NCBI RefSeq assembly: GCF_000725885.1
Contig: NZ_JODR01000015.1
Coordinates: 1-64,000 of the forward strand
Direction: 5' to 3'
Length of the DNA: 64,000 bases
DNA from: Streptomyces albus subsp. albus
GTDB lineage: Bacteria; Actinomycetota; Actinomycetes; Streptomycetales; Streptomycetaceae
The position numbers and the translations under genes are program-made. Position 1 is the stretch's first letter. Every line of letters starts with the position of its first letter. Shown here piece by piece: positions 1 to 8,111 of the stretch. The notes under the pieces are model-generated. The model worked only from the letters and a program-made list of their open reading frames with translations. It was not told where the DNA came from and did no database searches.

Positions 1-519
1 GGGCTGGGGCGGCCGGCCGGGGGGCGGCGGCGGGAGGGGACGTGCGCGGTCGCCGGGTGCGGGCACGGTCGAGCGCCCGGTGGGCTCCGTCTCCGCTTCC
101 TCGGTGGTCTCCCGGGGCTGGGGCATCGGTGGTGTGGACTCGTCTTCCGGGGTCGGCTCCGCTTCCGGCGCGGCGTCCGCCTCCCCGCCCGTGGCGACGG
201 GCGCACCGGCGGCGGGGCCCGAGGCGGAGGCCGTTCGGGGTGCTGCCGGTCCGGGCCGTTCCGTGCCGGTGGCGTCGTCGGCACCGGTGGCGGGCGGGGT
301 GGCGGGACGTGGGGGGACGCTCGGTCGCGGAGGGACGGCGGGGCGGGGCGGGGTGGCCGGGCGGGCGGGCACGGCCGGCCGCCGGGCCGTTGCGCGCGCT
401 GCCGCCGGCGGTGTGCCGGGGGCCTCGTCCGCGGGGCGGTCGGGGCGCGGCGGCGTGGCGGTTCCGGGGGGATCGGCGGGTGGCTCGGGTATGGGGGCGC
501 GGTCGGCGTCGATGCTCAT
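1..519 (-). CDS. Pro/Ala-rich protein, N-terminal part (C-terminus off the window)
   Basis: Reading in from the left edge on the minus strand, an ATG at 519 is preceded by a strong GGGGGAGG ribosome binding site and opens a frame with no stop for 173 codons up to the edge. The protein begins MSIDADRAPIPEPPADPPGT. It is dominated by Pro, Ala, Arg and Thr with repeated PPRP units, then an acidic Glu/Asp/Pro stretch. No catalytic motif or membrane segment lies in the visible part. Low-complexity leaders of this kind often precede a membrane or kinase-like domain in streptomycetes, but that domain would lie outside the window. The gene is divergent from the PLP enzyme at 780. Its function is not recognised. 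Confidence 0.6.
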   Translation of the reverse strand, partial: MSIDADRAPIPEPPADPPGTATPPRPDRPADEAPGTPPAAARATARRPAVPARPATPPRPAVPPRPSVPPRPATPPATGADDATGTERPGPAAPRTASASGPAAGAPVATGGEADAAPEAEPTPEDESTPPMPQPRETTEEAETEPTGRSTVPAPGDRARPLPPPPPGRPPQP

Positions 520-779
520 GTGCCTCCCCCTTCGTGCGCTGCCGGCCCACGCCAACGCCGCGCGGGTCGGGCACATCGTCGGTGTTCGCGGTGAACCGGC
601 GCCGGCCGCCGCCCCGTCAGGGCGTTGCGGCGTCACTCTACGGTGCCGACGGGGAGGGACGGCAACCCGCCCGCACCAGGGTGACAACCCTGCCGAAGTG
701 GGCGAACGCGCCTTCGTGGGGCCGGGATCGCCGGGTGGTGGGGCTGTGCCTGGCGGCGCCGCTCTGGCAAGCTGCGAGG

Positions 780-1994
780 GTGTTCGATACCTTCGCCGAT
801 CTCGCCGCCGACCGCGCCCGGTACGACCGCGCCACCGCGCACCTGGACGCGCCGCTCGCCCTGGTCGATCTGGACGCGTTCGACGCCAACGCGGCCGATC
901 TCGTGCGGCGTGCCGGCGGGAAGCCGCTGCGGGTGGCCTCCAAGTCGGTGCGCTGCCGCGCCCTGTTGGAGCGGGTGCTGGCCATGGACGGGTTCAGCGG
1001 CGTGATGAGCTACACCCTCGCCGAGTCGCTGTGGCTGGCCCGCTCCGGCATTCCGGACGTCCTGCTGGCGTACCCGTCGGCCGACCGCGCCGGGTACGCG
1101 GAGCTGGCGGGTGACGCCAAGCTGGCCGGCGCCGTGACGGTGATGGTGGACGACCCTGCGCAGCTCGCGCTGATCGACGCGTCCCGGGAGGGCGGGCGGG
1201 AGGAGATCCGCGTCTGTCTGGAACTGGACACCTCGCTGCGGCTGTTGGGCGGCCGGGTCCGCATCGGGGCGCGCCGTTCCCCGCTGCACTCCCCCGCCGA
1301 TCTGGCAGAGCTGGCCCGTCTGGTGCAGCGCCGCCCCGGATTCCGGCTGGTGGGTGTGATGGCGTACGAGGCGCATGTGGCGGGTGTGGGTGATGCGGTG
1401 CCCGGTGCGGCGCTGCGCTCGCGCGCGGTACGGCTGATGCAGGCGGCGGCCCGGCGGGAGCTGGCCGCCCGCCGGGCGGCGGCGGTGCGGGCCGTGCGCT
1501 CGGTCGCACCGGAGCTGGAGTTCGTCAACGGCGGCGGCACCGGCAGCGTCCAGCACACCGCGGCCGAGGAGGCGGTCACCGAGGTCGCCGCCGGGTCGGG
1601 GCTGTACGTGCCGCGCCTGTTCGACAACTACACGTCGTTCACCGGCCGTCCGGCGGCGCTGTTCGCCATGCCGGTGGTGCGCCGGCCGGGCGTGGGCGTG
1701 GTGACGGTGCTGGGCGGCGGCTACCCGGCGTCCGGGGTGGCCGGCCCGGACCGGCTGCCGCAGCCGTATCTCCCCACGGGGTTGCGCTACGCGCCGCAGG
1801 AGGGCCCGGGCGAGGTGCAGACGCCGCTGCTGGGCCAGCCCGCCGACGATCTGCTGATCGGGGACAAGGTGTGGTTCCGGCACGCCAAATCGGGTGAGCT
1901 GTGCGAGCGGTTCGACACCCTGCACCTGGTGGCGGGCGACCGCGTCGTGGACGCGGTGCCCACCTACCGGGGCGAGGGCATGACGTTCCTGTGA
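780..1994 (+). CDS. PLP-dependent amino acid deaminase/aldolase (alanine racemase N-terminal fold)
   Basis: This is a fold-type III PLP enzyme of the D-threonine aldolase / D-serine dehydratase-like group, about 404 residues long. The N-terminal alpha/beta barrel contains RVASKSVRC with the probable PLP lysine at residue 55. FVNGGGTGS and AAGSGLYVPRLFDNY follow, and the C-terminal domain has RHAKSGELCERFDTLHL, whose His and Cys resemble the metal-site residues of D-serine dehydratase-like proteins. The frame stays open far upstream, but coding character and family similarity begin near the GTG at 780. A GAGG lies too close to that GTG to be an ideal binding site, so tandem GTGs at 735/738 are alternatives. 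It is convergent with the next gene, with only 11 bp between the stops. The substrate cannot be read from the sequence. Confidence 0.85.
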   Translation: MFDTFADLAADRARYDRATAHLDAPLALVDLDAFDANAADLVRRAGGKPLRVASKSVRCRALLERVLAMDGFSGVMSYTLAESLWLARSGIPDVLLAYPSADRAGYAELAGDAKLAGAVTVMVDDPAQLALIDASREGGREEIRVCLELDTSLRLLGGRVRIGARRSPLHSPADLAELARLVQRRPGFRLVGVMAYEAHVAGVGDAVPGAALRSRAVRLMQAAARRELAARRAAAVRAVRSVAPELEFVNGGGTGSVQHTAAEEAVTEVAAGSGLYVPRLFDNYTSFTGRPAALFAMPVVRRPGVGVVTVLGGGYPASGVAGPDRLPQPYLPTGLRYAPQEGPGEVQTPLLGQPADDLLIGDKVWFRHAKSGELCERFDTLHLVAGDRVVDAVPTYRGEGMTFL

Positions 1995-2005
1995 GGGCCC
2001 GGCCC

Positions 2006-2878
2006 TCACACGGACTTGTGGTCGCCGCTCTCCCGGCCCGGTGCCGTGACGACGATGCCGTCGCGCAGCCGGTCGAGGTCGGTGGTGGGAGGGGCGTCGT
2101 CGGCGACGTCCACGCTGCTGAAGAGGGTGAGCAGTTGCCGCTGGTCGTGCGGTGAGCGGAAGACGACCGTCTCCACATGGGCGTCGGGCCCGCTCTTGTT
2201 CTCTATGCGCCAGCGGACGCGGTACCCGGGCCCGCCCGCGATCGTCACGTCGCCGGACGCGGTCACCTCGTGCCGGACGATGCCGCCGTAGGACGAGGCG
2301 GGGTAGGCGCGTTCGGCGTTGCGGACGGCGAGCAGCTGTGCGATGCGGCGCGGCTCCTGGCCCCGCCAGCCCTTGTCGAGCGGCTGGACGGACGCACCGC
2401 CGCGGACGCATTCCGGCCGTTCGGTGACGGGACAGTCGTAGGTGACCTCGCTGTGGACGGAGGCGGCGCCGTCGCCGCCCCGCTCCCAGGCTCCGGGCAC
2501 GGGCAGGCCGATGCCCAGGGACGGATCCTGGGCCACGTCGCCGGGCGGCGCGGCGGATTCGGACCCGCGGGGTGCCGGGCGGGTGGGCCGGGCGTCCGTG
2601 CCGGTGGCGCCGTCGGCACCGCGCAGGACCAGGACGCCGCCCACCGCGAGGGCGGCGGCCAGCACGGCGGCGCCGACCCCGGCGGCCACCAGCGGCCCGC
2701 GCCGGACCCTGCCCGGCATGACGGGGGCACCCGGCAGTCCGGCCGCCGCGACGGGGGTGCCCGCGGCCGGGCGGGTGTGGCCCGTCCAGCTGTGGCCGTC
2801 CCACCAGCGTTCGTGCGGCGGGGCGCCCGGGGCGGGACCGGGGTCGGGGTACCAGCCGGGAGGAGTCGTCGTGCTCAC
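2006..2878 (-). CDS. DUF2510 domain membrane protein
   Basis: A 290-residue protein opens with a DUF2510 module at residues 6-36 (PGWYPDPG followed by RWWDGHSWTGHT), a short tryptophan-rich domain common at the cytoplasmic N-terminus of actinobacterial membrane proteins. A Pro-rich linker and one membrane segment (about residues 61-86) follow, then an extracytoplasmic domain of about 200 residues. Two cysteines in DCPVTERPEC could form a disulphide. No enzymatic motif is seen. It lies upstream of the sigma-factor pair on the same strand, separated by 183 bp, so co-transcription is uncertain. The function is unknown. Confidence 0.8.
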   Translation of the reverse strand: MSTTTPPGWYPDPGPAPGAPPHERWWDGHSWTGHTRPAAGTPVAAAGLPGAPVMPGRVRRGPLVAAGVGAAVLAAALAVGGVLVLRGADGATGTDARPTRPAPRGSESAAPPGDVAQDPSLGIGLPVPGAWERGGDGAASVHSEVTYDCPVTERPECVRGGASVQPLDKGWRGQEPRRIAQLLAVRNAERAYPASSYGGIVRHEVTASGDVTIAGGPGYRVRWRIENKSGPDAHVETVVFRSPHDQRQLLTLFSSVDVADDAPPTTDLDRLRDGIVVTAPGRESGDHKSV

Positions 2879-3061
2879 GACGGCACCCTATGGCAACAGA
2901 TGTGCGAAGCGCCGGGGCGCCCCGGTTCCGGCCCCCTCGGGTGGCCGGGCGCGCCCGGACGGAACCGGCGGGGCTCCGCCGACCGGCTCGGCCTCGGCAA
3001 CACCACCGGTCGGCGGTGCCGAGGGGCGTCTGTGGCCGGGACCGCCCGGTGCGGAGGCCGG

Positions 3062-3370
3062 CTACCTCTCCTGCGGGGCGATCGGCATGGGCGTGCCCCC
3101 CGTCGGGGCGGGTGATTCGCTGCTGTCCGGGAGGGACGGTGAGGGCGGCGCGTCCGCCGGTCCCGGCGCGTCGTCGCGGGACAGGAAGTGCGGCAGCACG
3201 AGCACGACGGTCGCCAGCACTGCGGCCAGGGCGACCACCAGGGCCTTGCGCAGCCCGGGGCGCATGCCCGTGCGTTTCCCGACCGGCAGGGGAGGTGGCG
3301 GCCCGAGTCCGGTGACCTGGCCGGCCCGGGCGCGGAGTGCGGCACGAAGGCGATCCTCGACGGCTGTCAC
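3062..3370 (-). CDS. Small membrane protein coupled to the sigma factor, possible anti-sigma
   Basis: A 102-residue protein starts at a GTG (3370) inside the overlap GTGA, so its start codon overlaps the stop of the sigma-factor gene by 4 bp. This is the classic geometry of translational coupling. Residues 1-40 are a cytoplasmic segment (VTAVEDRLRAALRARAGQV), residues 42-63 form one membrane helix, and the remainder is a Pro/Ser-rich outside tail. Membrane-spanning partners co-encoded with SigE-type sigma factors are often anti-sigma factors, but no zinc-binding HxxxCxxC motif is present. The regulatory role is therefore inferred from context only. Confidence 0.7.
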   Translation of the reverse strand: MTAVEDRLRAALRARAGQVTGLGPPPPLPVGKRTGMRPGLRKALVVALAAVLATVVLVLPHFLSRDDAPGPADAPPSPSLPDSSESPAPTGGTPMPIAPQER

Positions 3371-3978
3371 GGTGTCTGCTCCAGTTTTCTGGCCAGCGCG
3401 GCAAGCGCCCGGCTCGCTGTGGACTTCACCGCACCACGGGACAGCCCCAGCGTGGCAGCGATGTCCGCTTCCGACATGTTCGACCAGTATCTGAGGACGA
3501 GGACCTCCCGCTGTCGCACGGTGAGCAGCCTCAGCGCCCTCAGTACTTCCTGGTGCTCCTCCTTGAGGAAGACCTCTTCTTCCGGCGGCGGCGCGGGGAG
3601 GACGCGCGGGGGTATGTACGCGCGCATCGTGCGGCGCCTGCGCAGCACGGACCGGGAGGCGTTGACGACGCTGCGCCGTACGTAGGCCTCGGGGTCGGCG
3701 ATGCTGTCCAGGCCGCTGCCGTGGCGGCGGTAGAGGGCGGCGAACGCCTCCTGGACGACGTCCTCGGCTGTGGGGACGTCGTCGACGAGGAGCACCGCCA
3801 GGCGCACCAGGTCGAGCCTGCGGTGGTGGTACAGCATGACGATGTCGTCCGAGGCCGCGTCGAGAGGCCGGGCCCCGGGTGCGGATCTGCTGCGGCCCTG
3901 GGAGACGCGGGACAGCAGCCACCACCATCCGCCGTGGACGAAGGCGCCCCGGCCGGCGGCGGCGCCGACGGTCAGCAC
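3367..3978 (-). CDS. ECF-type RNA polymerase sigma factor (SigE family)
   Basis: This is a 203-residue group IV sigma factor. Region 2 lies at about residues 48-112 (LVRLAVLLVDDVPTAEDVVQ, with the core-binding AEDVVQEAF). Region 4 lies at about 143-197 (LTVRQREVLVLRYWSNMSEA), with the helix-turn-helix at 167-188 ending LGLSRGAVKSTASRAL. It would direct RNA polymerase to a small regulon and is coupled to the membrane protein downstream. The first 40 residues are atypical (GGWWW, Arg/Ser-rich), so the GTG at 3978 may be upstream of the true start. No consensus promoter for it was identified. Confidence 0.85.
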   Translation of the reverse strand: MLTVGAAAGRGAFVHGGWWWLLSRVSQGRSRSAPGARPLDAASDDIVMLYHHRRLDLVRLAVLLVDDVPTAEDVVQEAFAALYRRHGSGLDSIADPEAYVRRSVVNASRSVLRRRRTMRAYIPPRVLPAPPPEEEVFLKEEHQEVLRALRLLTVRQREVLVLRYWSNMSEADIAATLGLSRGAVKSTASRALAALARKLEQTP

Positions 3979-4352
3979 CCGGCCCCCACGTGGCCGGAGG
4001 GACGCGCCGGTTGCGCCGCGCGCGTGGTACCCGCCCCGATTCCGGGGGCGGGGAGGCTTCCTCCGGCGGGCGGCGGACGTGCGGCGGGACGAGGCCGTGG
4101 CGCGCTGTCCCGCGGATCATTTCTGGCATCGGGGCAAACCTGTCGGACGGATTGTGCGGTTCAGGGCTTTCAAGGATGTGCCCTCTCGTGGGGAAAGACG
4201 TGCGGGGGCGCCGCAGGTTGCGGGTGTGCCGGGTGCAACCCCGGGCGGAGCCGCACGTCTGTCAGGGCATGCGGGGGAAACACAGCCCGACCTGTGCCGC
4301 GGACGCCCTGCCCCGCGAGGTGTCCGCGCACGCGTGAGATCCGAGGAAGACC
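3979..4352. other. Divergent intergenic region between sigma factor and lipoprotein genes
   Basis: These 374 bp separate the divergent sigma-factor and lipoprotein genes. No convincing ORF is present. The right half carries the nested inverted repeats annotated at 4196-4260 and a GAGGAAG ribosome binding site just before the GTG at 4353. Promoters for both genes must lie here, but no clear -35/-10 pair was found. Confidence 0.5.
4196..4260 (+). other. Nested inverted repeat, candidate structured 5' leader
   Basis: The outer arms AGACGTGCG (4196-4204) and CGCACGTCT (4252-4260) are perfectly complementary over 9 bp. Inside them, GGTTGC (4216-4221) and GCAACC (4235-4240) form a second stem. The element ends 92 nt before the lipoprotein start, so it could be a leader RNA fold or a regulator-binding dyad. 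It does not resemble a known riboswitch. Confidence 0.4.
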
Positions 4353-5258
4353 GTGAGAAAACCACCAGTGGTCGCCGTGGCGGCGTTGGCGTGTCTGGGC
4401 GTGGTGACGGGCTGTTCCGGCCCGGCCACCGGGTCGGGCGGCGATACGGCGTCACACGCGGCGTCCCCTTCCGCCCGGGCGGAAGGCGGGGCCACCAGCC
4501 GGGCTCCGGCGCCGCCGGACCACGAGCCGGTCCGGTACACACCGAGCTGGACCGACCGGACGGTCCGCACGGCCCGCGGCCACCTCGTCAACACCTGCGT
4601 GCCCAAGGCGCTGCGGAACAGGGCGACGACGCTCACGACCAGCGACAAGGTCCATCTGTCCGCCCTCGTCCTGGGGAGCGGGCCGAACGGGGTGCTCCTC
4701 GACCACGAGCAGGGGTACAACATCTGCTCGTTCATCGACATCGGGAAGAAGCTGGCGGCCGAGGGCTATCACGTCGTGATCCCCGAGTACCGCAACCACG
4801 GCGCCTCGCAGAAGAGCGCGGACAACGAACACATCGACCGGGACGCCCGAGCGGGACTGGCGGAACTGCGGCGCGTGGGCGCCGAACGCGTCTTCGTCGG
4901 CGGCGCCTCGTGCGGCGGCACCACCGCCGCCGTCGCCGGCGCCGACACCCCGCTGCCCGTGACGGGTCTGCTGATGATGTCCTCCCCGGCCCGGTGCGGC
5001 GGCGTCGATGCCGTGGCGGCCGTGCGGAAGATCAAGGCCCCGACCCTGGTGGTCGCCTCCCCCGGTGACATGAACGGCAACATCGAGAAGGACGCCCGCG
5101 AGGTGTACGCGGCGTCCGTCGCGAAGAACAAGAAGCTGGTGATCGACCCCAGCGGTTACCACGGCACGGACATGATCCGGCGCGGCGGTGCCTCCGGGGT
5201 GAAGCTGCGCAGCCGGGTGGTGAAGTTCGTCGCCGCCTCCTTCTCCCGGCCTCGCTGA
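4353..5258 (+). CDS. Lipoprotein with alpha/beta-hydrolase fold
   Basis: A 301-residue protein starts at GTG with GAGGAAG upstream. A lipoprotein signal peptide ends in VTGC, with Cys21 as the lipidated residue, so it should be anchored outside the membrane. After a Pro/Ser-rich linker the rest looks like an alpha/beta hydrolase. The nucleophile elbow is GGASCGG with Ser186. A plausible acid is Asp239 in PGDMNG and a plausible base is His270 in GYHGTDM. Two further cysteine-containing segments (VNTCVPK, YNICSF) suggest an extracellular disulphide. It is followed 65 bp later by a second exported alpha/beta hydrolase, suggesting joint function on an extracellular ester or amide. The substrate is unknown. 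Confidence 0.8.
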   Translation: MRKPPVVAVAALACLGVVTGCSGPATGSGGDTASHAASPSARAEGGATSRAPAPPDHEPVRYTPSWTDRTVRTARGHLVNTCVPKALRNRATTLTTSDKVHLSALVLGSGPNGVLLDHEQGYNICSFIDIGKKLAAEGYHVVIPEYRNHGASQKSADNEHIDRDARAGLAELRRVGAERVFVGGASCGGTTAAVAGADTPLPVTGLLMMSSPARCGGVDAVAAVRKIKAPTLVVASPGDMNGNIEKDAREVYAASVAKNKKLVIDPSGYHGTDMIRRGGASGVKLRSRVVKFVAASFSRPR

Positions 5259-5323
5259 CCCTGCGTGCCCGTCCCTCCCCTCGCGCCCCGATCGCGGCGC
5301 ACCACCTTCCACCGGAGAACATC

Positions 5324-6565
5324 GTGAAACAGCGTCCGCATGCCCCGGCCCCTTCGAGACCTCTCCGTTTCCGGACCTGCGTGTCCGCACTCGTCCTGGT
5401 GGCCGCCACGGTCGGCAGCACGGGGGCCGCGGACGCCGGCCCGGCGACGGTGTCCGGCACCCCGTCCCGCACGGCCGCCCAGCCCACCGCGTCGGTCACC
5501 TACGACCTGGGGGACGCGGCCTACCGCCTTCCGGGGACCGGCGAACCGGTCGAACTGGCGGGCTCGGTGCGCTACCCGGCCGACCTGGGCCGTGGCCGTC
5601 ACCCTCTGGTCGTCCTGATGCACGGATGGCACGAGACCTGCGCCGACCCCCGGGCGGAAGCAGCACGCACGGCTGCGGAGAAGGCGGACGACACGGACGC
5701 CTACGAAGCGGCGAGCAAGAAGCTGTTCAGCTGGCCGTGCGCGGCAAAGACCCCCGCACTGCCCAGCTTCCGGGGGTACGACTACCTGAGCCGGCGCCTG
5801 GCGAGCCGGGGATTCGTGGTGGTGTCCCTCAGCGCCAACGGCATCAACGCGTCCCCGGTGACGGGCGACGACGGCGCGGCTGTCCGGGCCGGTCTCATCA
5901 ACCGGCACCTGCGGATGTGGGAGCGGCTCGACCGCACCGGCTCGGGGCCGCTGGCCGGAGCGTTCAAACGGGCGTCGACCGGCAAGCGGGCGAAGGTGCC
6001 CTTCGCCCGCCACCTCGACATGCGGAACGTCGGCCTCGTCGGGCATTCGCGGGCCGGAGCCGGGGTCACCTGGGAGGCGGCCGACAGCCACCGCGGTCAG
6101 TGGCCCGGCGGGGTCCGCATCAGGGCGGCCGTGGCGGTGGCGCCCGCCTACAACGTGATGACCGAGAACATGGCCGACTACGCGGTGACCCGCATCCCCC
6201 TGGCCGTTCTGCGCGGTACCTGTGACGGGCAGGTCGGCACCGAGGCCCTGTCCTTCCCGGCCGAGGCCACGTCCGGCAAGCGGAAGAACCTCCACCGGGT
6301 CCGGATCCCCGGGGCGAACCACAACTTCTTCAACACGCAGTGGTCCCCCCGCAGCGGTCAGGTCGCCGCGTTCGACGACGCGGTGAAGGTCCGCAAGAAG
6401 CCGGGCTGGTGCACCGACCGCGAGGACGCGCCTGCCGCGCGGCAGCTGACCGAGGCGCAGCAGCACCGCGTCGCCGTCACCACCATCGACGGGTTCCTGC
6501 GCCGCGCCCTGCTGAAGGACACTGCCGACAGCGCCAAGGCCGGTCGCGCCGCCAGCCGCCACTGA
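5324..6565 (+). CDS. Secreted alpha/beta hydrolase
   Basis: This is a 413-residue exported enzyme. The GTG start has GGAG about 7 nt upstream. An Arg-rich n-region and hydrophobic stretch at about residues 15-38 end near ADA, consistent with a Sec or Tat signal peptide. The catalytic serine is Ser242 in GHSRAG; likely partners are Asp301 (RGTCDGQ) and His333 (GANHNFF). The oxyanion region reads VLMHGWHETC. The long insertion between strand 3 and the nucleophile is usual for the dienelactone hydrolase / platelet-activating-factor acetylhydrolase-like group. It probably forms an operon with the upstream lipoprotein hydrolase. The precise substrate is unassigned. Confidence 0.85.
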   Translation: MKQRPHAPAPSRPLRFRTCVSALVLVAATVGSTGAADAGPATVSGTPSRTAAQPTASVTYDLGDAAYRLPGTGEPVELAGSVRYPADLGRGRHPLVVLMHGWHETCADPRAEAARTAAEKADDTDAYEAASKKLFSWPCAAKTPALPSFRGYDYLSRRLASRGFVVVSLSANGINASPVTGDDGAAVRAGLINRHLRMWERLDRTGSGPLAGAFKRASTGKRAKVPFARHLDMRNVGLVGHSRAGAGVTWEAADSHRGQWPGGVRIRAAVAVAPAYNVMTENMADYAVTRIPLAVLRGTCDGQVGTEALSFPAEATSGKRKNLHRVRIPGANHNFFNTQWSPRSGQVAAFDDAVKVRKKPGWCTDREDAPAARQLTEAQQHRVAVTTIDGFLRRALLKDTADSAKAGRAASRH

Positions 6566-6652
6566 ACCGGGCACCCGCCGGCTGCCGGGGGCTGGGAAGA
6601 GCGCGGTCCCCACGCCCCCTGCCGGCGGGCGGACCGGGCCGTGAACCCGACC

Positions 6653-6681
6653 GACCCGCCGCCCACCGTGGGCGGCGGGTC
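6653..6681. terminator. Bidirectional hairpin terminator
   Basis: Perfect 14-bp arms (GACCCGCCGCCCAC and its complement) sit around a single central base between the convergent secreted hydrolase and HAD phosphatase genes. The top of the stem would open into a small loop. There is no U-tract, as is common in Streptomyces. Confidence 0.7.
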
Positions 6682-6718
6682 CGTCATGTCGTCGGGCCCG
6701 CGATCCGCGAGGAACGTT

Positions 6719-8011
6719 TCAGGCCCGGGCCCCGTAGGCGGTGTCCTGCTGGTCGGGGATCACCGAACCGTCGTTGCGGCGGACCGGGCCGTGCGAACCG
6801 TCGGGCTCGGTGAAGCCCTCACTGGCGCACGGGTACGGGTCCGTCTTGCGCGGCAGCGGCTCGATGAACATGGGGTTGACCGCCCAGCGTCCGTCGGCGT
6901 CGTCGTAGCCGCGGCACATGATCTCCGGCTTGTTGCGGTTGAGTACGAGGTGGGTGCCCGTGGCGTCGCCGACGAACGTCACATCGGTGTCGGCGTCGCC
7001 GCCGCCGATCGCGATGCGGTGCCGCCAGTCCTGCCGCTGCCAGGCACGCGGGCCGTCGATGCCGAAGATCCGCTCGTTGACGGCGCAGCGCTTGCCCTCG
7101 ATGTAGGGGATGTCCTCACCCATGGTGATGCCGGTGCCGCCGCAGCCCACGGTGTAGGGGGTGATCCGGCCGTGCTCGACGACGCTGCGGATGGCGATGG
7201 TGTGCTTGCGGTCGATGCCGACGCCGCGGGACCACTCCTCGGTCACCGGCTCGGAGCCGGCCGAGACGATGTAGACGTCGAAGCCGGCCTTCTGCAACGT
7301 GGAGACCAGGTCCTTCTGCTGGGCGTAGTAGCGGCTGTAACCCGGCACGGTGTGGGTGCCGACCCGCTGCTTGCTGCCGATGGGAGCGGCCAGCGCCTCG
7401 TCGCGGGCGGCGCGGGCGTAGGAGCGCAGCTCGGCCACCGTGTGGCCCGCGAACAGCTGCGGCACCCAGGCGTACTCCGGGACGGTGCGCCGGTGGTTCC
7501 ACGAGCCGGCGAACGCCTTCTCGCCGCTCATCGTCTCGGCTTCGCCGCGCACCTGGAGGATCTCGTCGGCGCAGGCCTCGTTGGTGGAGGTGGGCAGCGG
7601 GTGGCCGACGGGCACGTCGGTGCCGCACGCCTCGGTGAGGGCGCGGTCGGCGGCGGGGGTGAGCCACTTGCTGGTGGCGGCCCAGGACTTCGGCCGGAGG
7701 ATCTTGTCGTGCTTGAGCGCCCAGGCGATGGTGGCGTCGGTCGAGTCGTTCTTGACGATCGTGTTGTCCCAGTCGAAGGCGGCGACCGGCCGGTGCTTGC
7801 CGCCCCGCCAGTGCGGGGAGCACGTGCCGCGCTCGTCGATGGTGCGCTGGAGCTTGGCGCGGTTGTCGCCGTGCCAGGGCAGCTTCGTGGACAGCTGCGG
7901 ACAGTGGCGGTCCCCGCCGTGGTGGCCGTGGGCCTGGGCGGGGACCGGGGCGAGGCCGGCCGCGAGGGCCGCGGCCATGGTGAGGCCGGTCAGGACGGAT
8001 CTGCTGCGCAT
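6719..8011 (-). CDS. Exported HAD-superfamily phosphatase
   Basis: A 430-residue protein starts at ATG with AGGAGG upstream. Its signal peptide spans about residues 1-28 (hydrophobic core LTMAAALAAGLAPVPAQA). The HAD motif I is AAFDWDNTIV with Asp80 as nucleophile and Asp82 as acid/base. A late motif GGGDADTDVTFVGD supplies the Mg-binding acidic residues. Large cap insertions lie between them. It resembles secreted phosphoserine/phosphorylcholine-type phosphatases of actinobacteria and may release phosphate from extracellular phosphomonoesters. It is monocistronic, and convergent with the hydrolase on its left. The exact substrate is not determinable. Confidence 0.85.
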   Translation of the reverse strand: MRSRSVLTGLTMAAALAAGLAPVPAQAHGHHGGDRHCPQLSTKLPWHGDNRAKLQRTIDERGTCSPHWRGGKHRPVAAFDWDNTIVKNDSTDATIAWALKHDKILRPKSWAATSKWLTPAADRALTEACGTDVPVGHPLPTSTNEACADEILQVRGEAETMSGEKAFAGSWNHRRTVPEYAWVPQLFAGHTVAELRSYARAARDEALAAPIGSKQRVGTHTVPGYSRYYAQQKDLVSTLQKAGFDVYIVSAGSEPVTEEWSRGVGIDRKHTIAIRSVVEHGRITPYTVGCGGTGITMGEDIPYIEGKRCAVNERIFGIDGPRAWQRQDWRHRIAIGGGDADTDVTFVGDATGTHLVLNRNKPEIMCRGYDDADGRWAVNPMFIEPLPRKTDPYPCASEGFTEPDGSHGPVRRNDGSVIPDQQDTAYGARA

Positions 8012-8062
8012 GGGGCGCCCCTCCTGGGTTGTCGACGTTGACCATGTGCACGCTACATCGAA

Positions 8063-8093
8063 GGGGGCGGTCCGCCGCGGCGGCCCCGCCCCC
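8063..8093 (-). terminator. Hairpin downstream of the SDR gene
   Basis: GGGGGCGG (8063-8070) pairs with CCGCCCCC (8086-8093) around an inner perfect palindrome CCGCCGCGGCGG (8072-8083). It lies just past the stop of the minus-strand SDR-aldehyde dehydrogenase-glnA4 operon and upstream of the HAD gene. Confidence 0.55.
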
Positions 8094-8111
8094 TCCCCTC
8101 GCGGCGCCCTC

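Noticed and set aside
633..3404. A 923-codon minus-strand open frame across the PLP enzyme and DUF2510 genes
   Set aside because: It is the antisense shadow of real genes. Composition is Arg/Pro/Gly-rich without domain motifs, and the opposite-strand frames have clear families.
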